DNA of 64,000 nucleotides from Verrucomicrobiota bacterium (GCA_021325145.1 JAJPHR010000054.1:103525-167524), one strand, 5' to 3'; positions 1 through 9,903 are shown, numbered from the stretch's first letter. The notes: generated by a model not told the origin, from the sequence alone. Program-made: numbers and translations.

Positions 1-2228
1 TTCAGGATGATGGTGCCGGAAGCGCCGTAAGCGCCATCGATGGCGATCGAATAAGTCGTTCCGCCCACCGCATTGAACACCACGCGGCTGCGATAATAGC
101 CGTCGCCGTCGTCGCTGCTCGCCACTTCGGTGAGATTGGTCAGGTTGTTGCCAGTATAAACCGCGAGCAACGTATCGAAGCTGCTTCCGAAGGTATCGAA
201 GGTGGCCACGCCGCTGAGCAGCGGTGTCCAGGTGAACCAGACGGACTTGCCACCGGGAATGCCCGCGTGCATGGGCTCGCCCGGTTCACTGGTGGCATTC
301 ACATTGTTGTAACTGAAGAGTCCCAGCAGGTTCAACAACGGCGCCCGCTGGGCAAAGTTATCCGCGCCCGGCAGGTTCACCAGGCCGTTAAGCGAAATCA
401 AGGCTTCCTGGCTCGTGGTAGCGCCAAATTGATCGGATACGACCACGCTGTAGGCGCCGCAGTCGCTGGCCAGCAAACCCGCCTTGCGATAAGTCGAGTT
501 CGTCGCGCCCGGGATGTTTGCGCCGTTCAAGCGCCATTGATACTTGACCCCGGGCGGACCGAGCACATCAGCGACCAGGTTCAGCAAACCGCCCAAGTTG
601 AGCAATTGGGGCGCGGGCTGGCTTTTGAAGCTTGGAGGAGCGGGTTGATAGATATCCACGACCGCGCTCCCCGTGCTGGCGCCGGGAGTTAAATTGTACT
701 CGTTTTGCGATACAGCCGCCACGTTGGTTAAAATCCCCAAGGCTTGCGGGGAGACGTAAACTTTCATCACCGCGGTCGCACCCGGGGCCAGCGTTCCCAG
801 ATTGAATGCGACTGAATTGCCGTTGGTGATAAAGGTTCCCACACTCATGGTGGCATAAACATAGTTCATCGATGGGAACCAATCAGTCACCGTGACTCCG
901 GTCGCCGCATTGGTTCCCGAATTGGTCACCGTTATCGAGTAAGACAGTTGCTCGCTCAGCACCGTGGCGTTGGTCGAAGCGGTTACGGACAATGACAAGG
1001 CGACGGGATTGACGGGCACGAACTTTTGGCACGCCGCAAACTCGGATGTGTTCCCCATCGGGTCGGTCGCCGTGGCACTCACGAAGGTATTTGGCGCCAG
1101 AACCATGGGAAGAGTTCGGTTGAACGTCGCGTTGCCGCTCGCGTCGGTCGTGACCGCAACCGATCCCAAATAAGTTTTTCCTTCGCCGTAGCCGGAAGGA
1201 TCGCATGTTGGACTGCTGTATAGATCGATTTGGTAGGTCTGTTGGGCCGTGCTGTTCAAGGTCCCGTGAATGATGGTCGAGTTTGCCGCATAAGTGACCG
1301 AACTCAGCACGGGAAAATTCTGCAGATCGTTCGCGCCTTTATCGCAATCGCCGGAATCGTTCGGCGTCACTCCGGACGGGCCCAGGTCGATTCCAAGGGC
1401 ACCATTGGAAAAGATCGAATTGCCACGCACCTGATTCTGGGTGCCCGCGGCAACCTGCACTCCTGCGCCGGTGTTGAAGGCGATTGTATTGCCGGCCCCG
1501 GCTGCAAGGCCACCAATGATATTAGCGCTTGAGGAATTCAGGTAAACACCCGCGGAGGCATTGCCCAGGTTCAGGGTTCCTGAGAGATCAGTCCCGATGA
1601 AATTACCCTGGATGACGTTCCCGCCTGGTTGTTTCAACTGGATGCCATAACCGGCGTTGCCCGAGATGACGTTGCCTTCACCCGGGTTCACGCCGCCAAT
1701 TTGGTTGGTTGGGGTATTGTCGTTGATCAGGATTCCAACTCCGTTTCCCAGCGCGTTGGTGCCGCTCAGATCGGTCCCGATGAAGTTGCCTTGGACCACA
1801 TCGCCTCCATGCGAATCCAGGTCCACGCCGGCGCCGCCAAAGCTATTTATCACCAAGCCGCGGACGGTGCTATTCCCGCCTTTCAGGTGCAAGCCGTTCG
1901 CATTACCACCGGCCTGCGCGCCATTTAATTCCACAATCGGAGTTCCCGCATAACCCGGCTGCGTGGTGGCATCAATCGTGACCGGCCCGGTGATGTCCTG
2001 GATGGGTGTCAGGGGTTTGATGGAGTACGGTCCCGGGCCGGAAATATTGAAAATAATGACATCGGCAGTGTTATCGCCGTTCGCGTTCAGAATGGCCTGG
2101 CGGAACGAGCCTGCGCCGGAATCGTTCGTATTCGTCACCGTGTAGGTCGCCGCAAGTGAAGCCAGCGGAGCAAGTCCAAGCCACAAGGAGAGCAGCGCCG
2201 TCAAAGAAATTGTTCGCCTTACCGTCAT
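1..2228 (-). CDS. Secreted parallel beta-helix repeat protein (3' end outside the window)
   Basis: The reading frame is open from an ATG at 2228 to the window edge (about 742 residues, no stop). The first 25 residues (MTVRRTISLTALLSLWLGL..) form a signal peptide. Next come the phrase TNTNDSGAGSFRQAI, typical of CSLREA-type surface proteins, and right-handed beta-helix rungs with recurring GNFIGTDLSGT and GG.N.I..N units (roughly residues 60-330). A DUF11-like adhesin domain with a VTVTDWFPS segment follows (about 400-490), then an Ig-like domain (about 500-590) and a domain resembling bacterial pre-peptidase C-terminal domains. This is an exported, probably cell-surface adhesive or carbohydrate-associated protein. 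The exact substrate cannot be read from sequence. It is divergent from the FecR-TPR gene, with which it shares a regulatory gap. Confidence 0.85.
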   Translation of the reverse strand, partial: MTVRRTISLTALLSLWLGLAPLASLAATYTVTNTNDSGAGSFRQAILNANGDNTADVIIFNISGPGPYSIKPLTPIQDITGPVTIDATTQPGYAGTPIVELNGAQAGGNANGLHLKGGNSTVRGLVINSFGGAGVDLDSHGGDVVQGNFIGTDLSGTNALGNGVGILINDNTPTNQIGGVNPGEGNVISGNAGYGIQLKQPGGNVIQGNFIGTDLSGTLNLGNASAGVYLNSSSANIIGGLAAGAGNTIAFNTGAGVQVAAGTQNQVRGNSIFSNGALGIDLGPSGVTPNDSGDCDKGANDLQNFPVLSSVTYAANSTIIHGTLNSTAQQTYQIDLYSSPTCDPSGYGEGKTYLGSVAVTTDASGNATFNRTLPMVLAPNTFVSATATDPMGNTSEFAACQKFVPVNPVALSLSVTASTNATVLSEQLSYSITVTNSGTNAATGVTVTDWFPSMNYVYATMSVGTFITNGNSVAFNLGTLAPGATAVMKVYVSPQALGILTNVAAVSQNEYNLTPGASTGSAVVDIYQPAPPSFKSQPAPQLLNLGGLLNLVADVLGPPGVKYQWRLNGANIPGATNSTYRKAGLLASDCGAYSVVVSDQFGATTSQEALISLNGLVNLPGADNFAQRAPLLNLLGLFSYNNVNATSEPGEPMHAGIPGGKSVWFTWTPLLSGVATFDTFGSSFDTLLAVYTGNNLTNLTEVASSDDGDGYYRSRVVFNAVGGTTYSIAIDGAYGASGTIIL

Positions 2229-2475
2229 AGCTCTTCCACCGTCTCAACCGACCGCCTGCCGCTCTGTCTCAACCAACCGCCCGCTGTAGCGAACATGTGC
2301 CTCATGTGCTGGATCGTGAGGGCGAGATCCAGACCGGTCATCGCCAGCAACATTGGTCCGAAGAGCCTGTTCAAATTCGAATTCTGTTTCACGTCAACGG
2401 CTTCGAAGCAAAAGACAGACCAGCAGGGGTGATTCTCGTTCCTGAAAATGGACAATTGGACACCATCCAGAGTCG

Positions 2476-2501
2476 GGACACTTTTGTCCTGTTCCAGGAC
2501 A
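2476..2501. promoter_or_regulatory. Putative activator-binding site: GGACA/TGTCC half-sites
   Basis: Three half-sites lie in 26 bases: GGACA (2476-2480), TGTCC (2485-2489) and GGACA (2497-2501). TGTCCTG (2485-2491) and CAGGACA (2495-2501) form a perfect 7-base inverted repeat around TTC. The cluster is about 100 bases upstream of the sigma-54-like element at 2598-2613, a usual distance for an enhancer-binding protein. Activator function is inference. Confidence 0.5.
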
Positions 2502-2597
2502 GCTCCACAAAGCGCTGTCGTGGCGTCCAGTACAGCTATTTTTTCAACTTTGTAAATTTGCGAACTCGTTCCTCATAAGGTTGTTCCAAGAGCCCCT

Positions 2598-2613
2598 TGG
2601 CAGTGCTTTTGCT
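2598..2613 (+). promoter_or_regulatory. Putative sigma-54 (-24/-12) promoter
   Basis: The sequence TGGCAGTGCTTTTGCT keeps the GG and GC dinucleotides with exactly ten bases between them. It also keeps TGGCA and TTGCT of the RpoN consensus, with two mismatches in the middle. It lies 24 bases before the first possible ATG (2637) of the FecR-TPR-barrel gene. No rpoN or enhancer-binding protein gene is in this window. Confidence 0.55.
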
Positions 2614-2720
2614 CTCGCAGGGCAAGCAGACAAAATATGACGTTTCAGAAATTCGTAAGCCTGGCGCAAGTTGGTTGTCTCGAAAGGACAATCGATAATC
2701 GCCGGGGATTTCAAAGCCGG

Positions 2721-5700
2721 ATGTTCGGAGTGCGCACTCTACTCTCCTTGTCGCTTTTGCTCACAGTCGGATTCGGAGTGCAGGCGCAAACCCCATCGGC
2801 CGCCACCAACCAGGCCGGCTTGGTGCTCACCATCGAAGGCACCGTCGAAGTAGCCCGCGTCGGCACGACGGCATGGAACGCAGCCGACACCAATCTCACC
2901 CTCGCGTTTGGGGACAGTCTTCGCACCGGCCCGCGGAGCCGCGCCACCGTTCGCCTGTCCGATCTCAGCGTCCTGCGCGTGAACGAAAAGACCGTCCTCC
3001 AAATCCGCCCGCAGGTTGATGGCCGGGGTTCGCTGCTGGATTTGCAGGCTGGCTCAAGCTATTTCTTCAACCGCTCGAAACCCTCCAGCCTGCAGTTTCA
3101 CACGCCGCTCATCTCGGGAGCCATCCGCGGCACTGAATTCAATCTCGCGGCCGATGCCGACGGTCGCACGACTGTGGCGCTGATCGAAGGCGAAGTAGCG
3201 CTCAATAATGCCCAGGGCGAACTGGTCCTGCAAAGCGGTGAAGAAGGCCTCGTCGAGCCCGGACAGGCCCCGCACAAAACCGCCCTGCTTCAGGCCATCA
3301 ATATCATCCAGTGGAGCCTTTATTATCCGGCGGTGCTTGATCCGGATGACCTGGGTTTAACGGAGGGGGAACGGGCTGCGCTGGCAGATTCATTGGGCGC
3401 TTACCGCGCCGGCGATCTGCTCGGAGCCCTGGCCAAATATCCGGCGAATCGCGAGCCCGCCTCCGATGCTGAGCGGGTCCAGCGCGCCGCCTTGCTCCTG
3501 GCCGTCGGGCAGGTGGAGCAAACCGAAGCCGGGTTGCAATCGCTCCAGAGTCCCTCGCGTTCCGCCCAGGCTTTGCGCCAGGTCATTGCCTCCGTCAAAC
3601 ACGGGGAGTTTTCGGGAGAATCTCCGACCACTGCGAGTGAGTGGCTTGCTGAATCCTACTACCTCCAATCCCGTTCCAAATTGAATGAGGCTCTTAGCGC
3701 TGCGCGAATGGCGGCAAATCGCTCGCCCAACTTCGGCTTTGCCTGGGTGCGCGTCGGCGAACTTGAATTCTCGCTTGGCCACGTCAACGAGGCCAAAGCC
3801 GCGCTCGAACGCGGTCTGCAACTTTCCCCGCGCAATGCCCAGGCGCTCGCGCTCCGGGGCTTTCTGCTCGCGGCGGAAAACCGGACCCGCGAAGCCGCTG
3901 CTGCTTTCGATCAAGCCATCGCTGCCGATGGAGCGCTGGCCAATGCCTGGCTCGGGCGCGGCTTGTGCAAAATCCGGCAGGGCCATTACGAGGAAGGCCG
4001 GCAGGACTTGCAAGTGGCCGCGACTTTGGAGCCGAACCGCTCCGATTTGCGGAGCTATCTTGGGAAAGCCTGGGACCAGCGGCGCGACCGCAAACATGCG
4101 GAAAAGGAATTGCGTCTGGCCAAACAACTTGATCCCAGCGACCCGACCCCGTGGCTTTACTCGGCCCTGCTGGCCCACGAATACAACCAGGAGAACCAGG
4201 CCATCGGCGACCTCGAAAAATCCAAGGAACTCAACAACAACCGCAGCGTCTATCGCTCGCAATTTCTGCTCGACCAGGACCAAGCCGTCCGCAGCGCGAA
4301 CCTCGCCAGGATGTATGCGGACGTCGGCATGTTCGATTGGAGCACCCGCGAAGCGGCGCGCGCGGTGGATTATGATTACGCCAATTATTCCGCGCATCTC
4401 TTCCTTGCCAACAGCTACGATGCCCTGCGCGATCCCAAGCAGGTCAATCTGCGCTACGAAACGCCCTGGTTCAGCCAGTTGCTCGTCGCTGACCTCCTCG
4501 CGCCAGTCGGTTCGGTCTCGCTTTCCCAGAATGTTTCCCAGCAGGAGTACTCGCGGCTCTTTGAAGGTGATCATGTGGGCGTGTATAACGACACCGAGTA
4601 TTCCTCCCGCGGCGCCTGGCTGCAAAACTCCTCCGAATACGGCAATTTTGGCAACAGCAGTTTTGCCTTCGATCAATATTACCGCTCCGAAACCGGCGAT
4701 CGTCCGAACAATGACCTGATCAGCTTCGACGTTACCGCGCGGTTCAAGCAACAGCTCACCGAGCAGGATTCGGTTTTCCTGGAAGTCGAGCATTCCACTT
4801 ACAGTTCGGGTGACGTGTTCCAATACTACAACCAGAACGCCGCCAGTCCCACGCTTCGCATCACCGAAACGCAGGATCCGAATATCTTCGCGGGATATCA
4901 TCGCGAATGGGCGCCGGGGATTCACACATTATTCTTGGTGGGCCGCTTGCAGGACACGTTCACCCAGAGCAATCCCAACAACAACCTGCTGTTGATTACG
5001 CAGACGGGGCCCAATGTGACGGCAGTGAACCAGGTTCCTTCAAATCTGGAATACACGAGCGATTTGACGGCTTACACAGCGGAGTTGCAGCAAATATTCC
5101 AGACGGACAAGCAGACCTTTGTTTTTGGTGGCCGTTATCAGGCGGGCGACATCAACACACACTCGTTTGTCGAGCGAACCTTCGTGTTCAATCCCACACC
5201 GTTCGACCAGACCATTTCGCCGGACCTGACCCGCGCCGGTGTGTATGCGTACGAATCGTACCAGGTTTGCCAGCCGCTGCTGCTCACGGCGGGGCTGAGT
5301 TACGACCATCTCGAATATCCGGTGAACAACGAAATTTCCCCCGTCTCGGGCGGCGAGACTTCGAAGGGGCAATTCTCGCCCAAGCTTGGCTTTCGTCTCA
5401 CGCCTTTGGAGAACACCACGTTCCGCGGCGTCTGGACCCGCTCGCTCGGGGGCGTGTTCTACGACACCAGCGTCCGGCTCGAACCCACTGAAGTTGCCGG
5501 GTTTAATCAAGCTTTCCGCAGCATCCTGCCCGAATCCGTTGCAGGCCTGGTTCCCGGTTCGAGTTTCCAGACGTTCGGCCTCGCCTGGGATCAGAAACTT
5601 CCCACGCGCACTTATCTTAGCGTGATGGGCGAAATCCTGGACTCGCGCGGCGCGCGCACGGTGGGAGTTGTGGACGCGACCGGGCCATTCGCCAACAACC

Positions 5701-6188
5701 CGGGAGGCGTGGACCAAATACTCGATTTCGAGGAACGAACGGTCACGCTGGTGGGCAACCAGCTTTTGAGCGATGAATTCGCCGTCGGCGCAAGCTACCG
5801 CATCAGCCAGGGTTCGCTGCAAGATAGCGTCCCCGCGATTCCCCAGGCGCTAAGCGCCAACTTCAGCCTGAGCGCCAACCGCAACGTCAACGCCACGTTG
5901 CAACAAGTGAATCTGTACGCGCTGTTCAATCATCCGTGCGGCTTCTTCAGCAAGGCCGAAGCCGTTTGGTCCGGCCAGTCCAACAGCGATTACGCCATTG
6001 ACCTGCCGGGTGATCATTTCTGGCAATTCAATCTCTTCGCCGGCTATCGTTTGCACCGCCGTTTGGCGGAGTTCCAGGTCGGCGTGCTGAACCTCGGCAA
6101 CCGGAATTACAGTCTCAATCCCCTCAACCTCTACTCCGAACTCCCACGCTCGCGCACATTTGTCGCGAGCTTCAAATTCAATTTTTAA
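2721..6188 (+). CDS. FecR domain - TPR array - outer-membrane beta-barrel protein
   Basis: I place the start at the ATG at 2721 because it opens a clean signal peptide (MFGVRTLLSLSLLLTVGFG..). An in-frame ATG at 2637 would add 28 residues in front of it. Domains, counted from 2721: a FecR-type domain at about 25-200 (GDSLRTGPRSRATVRL, GAIRGTEFNL), a TPR array at about 215-565, and a long beta-rich region at about 580-1155 with alternating aromatic strands that ends in Phe, as outer-membrane barrels do. It probably sits in the outer membrane with the FecR and TPR parts in the periplasm. The CHASE2 kinase gene starts 21 bases downstream, so the two look like one operon and possibly one envelope-sensing unit. 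Ligand and any transport role are unknown. Confidence 0.85.
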   Translation: MFGVRTLLSLSLLLTVGFGVQAQTPSAATNQAGLVLTIEGTVEVARVGTTAWNAADTNLTLAFGDSLRTGPRSRATVRLSDLSVLRVNEKTVLQIRPQVDGRGSLLDLQAGSSYFFNRSKPSSLQFHTPLISGAIRGTEFNLAADADGRTTVALIEGEVALNNAQGELVLQSGEEGLVEPGQAPHKTALLQAINIIQWSLYYPAVLDPDDLGLTEGERAALADSLGAYRAGDLLGALAKYPANREPASDAERVQRAALLLAVGQVEQTEAGLQSLQSPSRSAQALRQVIASVKHGEFSGESPTTASEWLAESYYLQSRSKLNEALSAARMAANRSPNFGFAWVRVGELEFSLGHVNEAKAALERGLQLSPRNAQALALRGFLLAAENRTREAAAAFDQAIAADGALANAWLGRGLCKIRQGHYEEGRQDLQVAATLEPNRSDLRSYLGKAWDQRRDRKHAEKELRLAKQLDPSDPTPWLYSALLAHEYNQENQAIGDLEKSKELNNNRSVYRSQFLLDQDQAVRSANLARMYADVGMFDWSTREAARAVDYDYANYSAHLFLANSYDALRDPKQVNLRYETPWFSQLLVADLLAPVGSVSLSQNVSQQEYSRLFEGDHVGVYNDTEYSSRGAWLQNSSEYGNFGNSSFAFDQYYRSETGDRPNNDLISFDVTARFKQQLTEQDSVFLEVEHSTYSSGDVFQYYNQNAASPTLRITETQDPNIFAGYHREWAPGIHTLFLVGRLQDTFTQSNPNNNLLLITQTGPNVTAVNQVPSNLEYTSDLTAYTAELQQIFQTDKQTFVFGGRYQAGDINTHSFVERTFVFNPTPFDQTISPDLTRAGVYAYESYQVCQPLLLTAGLSYDHLEYPVNNEISPVSGGETSKGQFSPKLGFRLTPLENTTFRGVWTRSLGGVFYDTSVRLEPTEVAGFNQAFRSILPESVAGLVPGSSFQTFGLAWDQKLPTRTYLSVMGEILDSRGARTVGVVDATGPFANNPGGVDQILDFEERTVTLVGNQLLSDEFAVGASYRISQGSLQDSVPAIPQALSANFSLSANRNVNATLQQVNLYALFNHPCGFFSKAEAVWSGQSNSDYAIDLPGDHFWQFNLFAGYRLHRRLAEFQVGVLNLGNRNYSLNPLNLYSELPRSRTFVASFKFNF

Positions 6189-6209
6189 ACCAATCACGCT
6201 GGCGAACCC

Positions 6210-8939
6210 TTGATTCATCTCAAACAAAAACTGCGGGGCCATCTCGCCGGGCTGATTGGCGTGGCGCTGGTCTTCGTGATTGGCTTTTTGCTGCTGGCGT
6301 TCGATTCCCGCCTCTCGCGTGTGCTCACGCGCGCCAGTTACGATTGGTCGTTCGACCTGTCCCGTCCGCTCTCGCCCAAACTGAACAATTCGGACGTCAT
6401 AATCATATACATGGATCCGGATTCGTATACGGACCTGCATCAGCCGTTTAACAAGCCTTGGGACCGGGCCTTGCATGCCGAGTTGTTGGAGAAGCTAAAG
6501 GCTGACGGAGCGAGGGCGGTCGTGATGGACATCGTTTTCACCGACCCGGGGCCATCGCGCGCTGCGGATGAACGTTTCGCCGAGGCACTCCGCTCGAATG
6601 GCCGGGTAATTCTGGCACAAGACTTCGACAACGGAGAACCGGTCAGCACCGATCAATTCAAGGCGGACATTCGCACACCGACGCCGCTTTATCCTCTCTT
6701 CGAAACGAACGCCGCCGCGATCGGCTTCGCGGAGTTGCAACCTGACGATGATGTAACGGTGCGCCAGCATGTCCACTCCTTTGGACCCGGGCTGCCTCCC
6801 AGCCTGAGCTGGGCCGCCATGCAATTGACAGGTTCAAAACCCGGACGCAGGAGCCGTGGCGAGGACGATGAACGTTGGGTGTATTACTATGGGCCGCCCG
6901 AAACGGTCAGGCACGTCAGCTACAAGCAAGCTTACAGCGGCGACCTGCCCCCCGGCTACTTCCACAATAAGACCGTCTTCATCGGAGCGCGGCCCATGAC
7001 GGGAAGTTACGGCCAGGTCCGGGATGAAGTCCGGAATCCATATTCGGCCAAAGGAGCTGACAATCGGTTCGTGCTCATGCCCCGGGTGGAGGTTCATGCC
7101 ACCGAATTGCTTAACCTTTTGCGCGGGGATTGGTTAACACGCCCTTCAGCGGCGCTAGAAATCGAAATTCTCGCTCTCGCGGCGTTGGTGTTCGGGTTTG
7201 GACTCGCCAGGCTTAGACCCACGGTTGCGACGGTCGTCGCGATCCTCGGAGGACTGGTGGTGGTGGTTATCACTCAGGGACTATTCGGGTTTGAACATGT
7301 TTGGTTTCCCTGGATGATCATTCCGGTGGTGCAAATTCCGTGCGCACTTCTCTACTCAATCGTTCTTCATTCCATCGAATGGTATGTTCAACGGCGTCGG
7401 CTCGAAGACGAACGCCGCCGGGCTGAGGCTCGCATCCGCGAGCAAGCCGCCCTGCTCGACAAAGCGCAGGACGCCATTTTGGTGCATGATTTGGAATGGC
7501 ACGCGCAGTATTGGAACCCGAGCGCCGAGCGTCTTTATGGCTGGACGTTCGAGGAGATGAAGCAGAAGAATTTGCGCACCGAGGTACTTAAGACTGATGA
7601 AGCCAAATCGCTTGAAGCGCTGCAAACCGCTCTGGCCAAAGGCGAGTGGGCGGGCGAATTGACCCAAACCACCAAGGATGGCAAAGCGCTCCTGGTCCAG
7701 AGCCGCTGGACGCTCGTCCGCGACGAGGCGGGCAAGCCCAATTCCGTCCTCGTCATCAACACCGACATCACGGAGCAGAAAAAACTTGAGGCGCAATTTC
7801 TCCGCACCCAGCGCATGGAAAGCATCGGCACGCTGGCCGGTGGCATCGCGCATGATCTCAACAACGTCCTCTCGCCGATTCTCATGGGCGTCGAGTTGAT
7901 GAAGATGAAGTCGCCGGACGAATACACCCAGAAAATGCTCAACACCATGGCTTCGAGCGCCAAGCGCGGTTCGGACATGGTCAAGCAGGTGCTCGCTTTT
8001 GCCCGCGGCACCGGCGGCGAACGCACCGTGCTCCAGATCAGCCATCTCATCAAAGAGATGCAGAAGATCGTGAAGGAAACCTTCCCGAAGACCATCGAGT
8101 TTAACACCGATGTCGCGGATATCTGGCCGATCCTGGGCGACGCGACGCAAGTCCATCAGATCATCCTCAACCTTTGCGTCAACGCCCGTGATGCCATGCC
8201 CAACGGCGGCGGTATCACTGTGGCGGCCAACAATGTCACCCTCACAGAGGAGCAGGCCAAAGCCTTCGCCGGAGCGAAACCGATCAACTACGTGCTGCTC
8301 AGCGTCAGCGATACCGGCACTGGCATTCCGCCCGAGATCATCGACAAGATTTTCGAACCGTTTTTTACCACCAAGGAAATCGGCAAGGGCACCGGCCTTG
8401 GCCTTTCCACAGTTATCAGCATCATCAAGGGCCACGGCGGGTTTCTGGATTTGAAGAGCGAGGTTGGCAAGGGCACGAGTTTCAATGTGTATTTGCCGGC
8501 GGCCAACACACCGGTACCGCTGCCTACCGCCCCCACACCCCCGGAAGCGCTCTGGGGCAAGGGCGAAACGGTCATGCTCGTCGATGATGAACCGGCGGTG
8601 CTGGAATTAACCAAGAGCATCCTGACGCATTACGGCTACAAGGTGATCACCGCCATCCACGGCGCAGATGCGCTGGCGCTGTATTCGCAATACAAGGAGA
8701 AGATCAAGGTCGTGCTCATGGACATGATGATGCCCGTAATGGATGGCCCCACCGCCATCCGCGCCTTGCGCCATCAGCAACCCGGCTTGCCGTGCATCGC
8801 CATCAGCGGCTTGATGCAAAGCGAGAAGCTGAAGGAACAACTCGGCGGTATTGAAATTCCGTTCATTCCCAAGCCTTACTCCACGGAGAATCTGTTGCAG
8901 CACCTGAGAAAATCGGTCAGTCAAACAGCCGCCGTGTAG
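6210..8939 (+). CDS. CHASE2-PAS hybrid histidine kinase with receiver domain
   Basis: The start is a TTG at 6210. Order of domains: TM helix (about 12-32), extracytoplasmic CHASE2 sensor (about 40-300, with VIIIYMDPDSY and ARAVVMDIVFTDPG), three TM helices (about 310-395), PAS (about 410-525), HisKA with GGIAHDLNN and the phospho-acceptor His at residue 548, HATPase_c (NLCVNARDAMPNGG, SDTGTGIP, KGTGLGL), and a C-terminal receiver whose phospho-acceptor is Asp 838 (VLMDMMMP). It should sense an envelope signal, autophosphorylate and pass phosphate to its own receiver. No separate output regulator is adjacent. It follows the FecR-TPR-barrel gene by 21 bases. FecR and CHASE2 proteins are often neighbours in other bacteria. 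Confidence 0.93.
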   Translation: MIHLKQKLRGHLAGLIGVALVFVIGFLLLAFDSRLSRVLTRASYDWSFDLSRPLSPKLNNSDVIIIYMDPDSYTDLHQPFNKPWDRALHAELLEKLKADGARAVVMDIVFTDPGPSRAADERFAEALRSNGRVILAQDFDNGEPVSTDQFKADIRTPTPLYPLFETNAAAIGFAELQPDDDVTVRQHVHSFGPGLPPSLSWAAMQLTGSKPGRRSRGEDDERWVYYYGPPETVRHVSYKQAYSGDLPPGYFHNKTVFIGARPMTGSYGQVRDEVRNPYSAKGADNRFVLMPRVEVHATELLNLLRGDWLTRPSAALEIEILALAALVFGFGLARLRPTVATVVAILGGLVVVVITQGLFGFEHVWFPWMIIPVVQIPCALLYSIVLHSIEWYVQRRRLEDERRRAEARIREQAALLDKAQDAILVHDLEWHAQYWNPSAERLYGWTFEEMKQKNLRTEVLKTDEAKSLEALQTALAKGEWAGELTQTTKDGKALLVQSRWTLVRDEAGKPNSVLVINTDITEQKKLEAQFLRTQRMESIGTLAGGIAHDLNNVLSPILMGVELMKMKSPDEYTQKMLNTMASSAKRGSDMVKQVLAFARGTGGERTVLQISHLIKEMQKIVKETFPKTIEFNTDVADIWPILGDATQVHQIILNLCVNARDAMPNGGGITVAANNVTLTEEQAKAFAGAKPINYVLLSVSDTGTGIPPEIIDKIFEPFFTTKEIGKGTGLGLSTVISIIKGHGGFLDLKSEVGKGTSFNVYLPAANTPVPLPTAPTPPEALWGKGETVMLVDDEPAVLELTKSILTHYGYKVITAIHGADALALYSQYKEKIKVVLMDMMMPVMDGPTAIRALRHQQPGLPCIAISGLMQSEKLKEQLGGIEIPFIPKPYSTENLLQHLRKSVSQTAAV

Positions 8940-9240
8940 CGTTTAAAGAAGAAATCAGTCGCGGAACATTCCCGATGGAGAAGGCCGCAAAAGGCCTTTG
9001 TCTGGATTACCAAGATTAACGGGGTTTTCCTGAATTTACACTTCGGGCAATTGTAACTTCTCGGCCCTGGGCGGAAAATGCTCATCCGGCTCTGTGCTCC
9101 GTCCCTGATTGACTGAGGCATTACGATAATTTTTAACCCTCCGGTTGCCTTGCGGCTGTGTTGGTGGCAGACTAAGCGCCAGCGAACGGCAATTCATGCC
9201 TTTTGCCAGCCAGTGCTCCATTTGAGAGTCCAAATGCTGA
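8940..9240. other. Intergenic gap with one short hairpin
   Basis: About 300 bases without a credible gene. AAGGCC (8981-8986) and GGCCTT (8993-8998) can form a small stem just after the kinase stop, but no T-run follows, so its role as a terminator is doubtful. I see nothing else. Confidence 0.5.
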
Positions 9241-9627
9241 ATGCCTGATGGTCCCGTGCCAGCCGAATTGCGGCAGTTCATCGCTCGATACATTCAATCC
9301 GTCGAGCAGTTGGAGATTTTATGCCTTCTGGTGGAAAATCCCAACCAATCCTGGTCGGAAGCCGAGATCTTTCATCGCATCCAAAGCAGCCAGGAATCGG
9401 TGTCGGCGGCGCTTCGTTACTTTGCCGCGGAAGGCTTCCTGGCTTACAATCCGGCGGAAGGTTATCGGGTTTCGCCGAAAACGGCGGAGTTGGACCGGCT
9501 GGCGGGAGAGTTGGTAAAAACCTACCGGGGGCGCCGGGTGTCCATCGTGGAAGCCATTTATAAGGCGCCTGAGGATTCCATTCGGCACTTCGCCGACGCC
9601 TTCAAACTCAGAAAGGACAAGTTATGA
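9241..9627 (+). CDS. Small winged-helix-like protein
   Basis: 128 residues. The middle (about residues 20-80) has the helix pattern of a winged helix-turn-helix (LEILCLLVENPNQSWSEAEI, then SVSAALRYFAAEGFLAYN and a wing-like GYRVSP). No enzyme motif or membrane segment is visible. The stop overlaps the start of the next gene by four bases (ATGA), so it is co-transcribed with two small membrane proteins and may regulate them. DNA binding is inferred from fold pattern only. Confidence 0.75.
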   Translation: MPDGPVPAELRQFIARYIQSVEQLEILCLLVENPNQSWSEAEIFHRIQSSQESVSAALRYFAAEGFLAYNPAEGYRVSPKTAELDRLAGELVKTYRGRRVSIVEAIYKAPEDSIRHFADAFKLRKDKL

Positions 9628-9884
9628 TTGCGAAAATCGTTTATGCCCTTTGCGGTTTGACCAGCATTCTGTGCGCGGGTCTTTTGTATCGGCATTATTG
9701 TTCGACGCGCGCCAAATTGTTGTTTTGGAGCACTTGTTGTTTCGTGGGGTTGGCACTGGCCAACATTTTGTTGTTTGTGGATTTGATCATTCTGCCGAAT
9801 ATCAATCTCTCGGTCTTGCGTAGCGCCGTCACCCTGGCCGCGCTGGTCATGCTTTTGTACGGACTGATTCGAGAGCGAACTTAA
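9624..9884 (+). CDS. Small membrane protein, DUF5985-like (first copy)
   Basis: 86 residues, almost entirely membrane-embedded: hydrophobic stretches at about 5-22, 30-55 and 62-80, with a short charged C-terminus (LIRERT). Length and pattern (LLFWSTCCFVGLALANILL) resemble the DUF5985 family. It overlaps the winged-helix gene by four bases and is followed after 19 bases by a second protein of the same type, so the two may pair in the membrane. Function is unknown. Confidence 0.75.
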   Translation: MIAKIVYALCGLTSILCAGLLYRHYCSTRAKLLFWSTCCFVGLALANILLFVDLIILPNINLSVLRSAVTLAALVMLLYGLIRERT

Positions 9885-9903
9885 CCCATCGAAAGGCCAT
9901 GCC

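Noticed and set aside
3390..4925. 511-residue open frame on the minus strand inside the FecR-TPR-barrel gene
   Set aside because: No domain or signal; it lies wholly antisense to a gene with clear FecR and TPR domains and reflects high GC.
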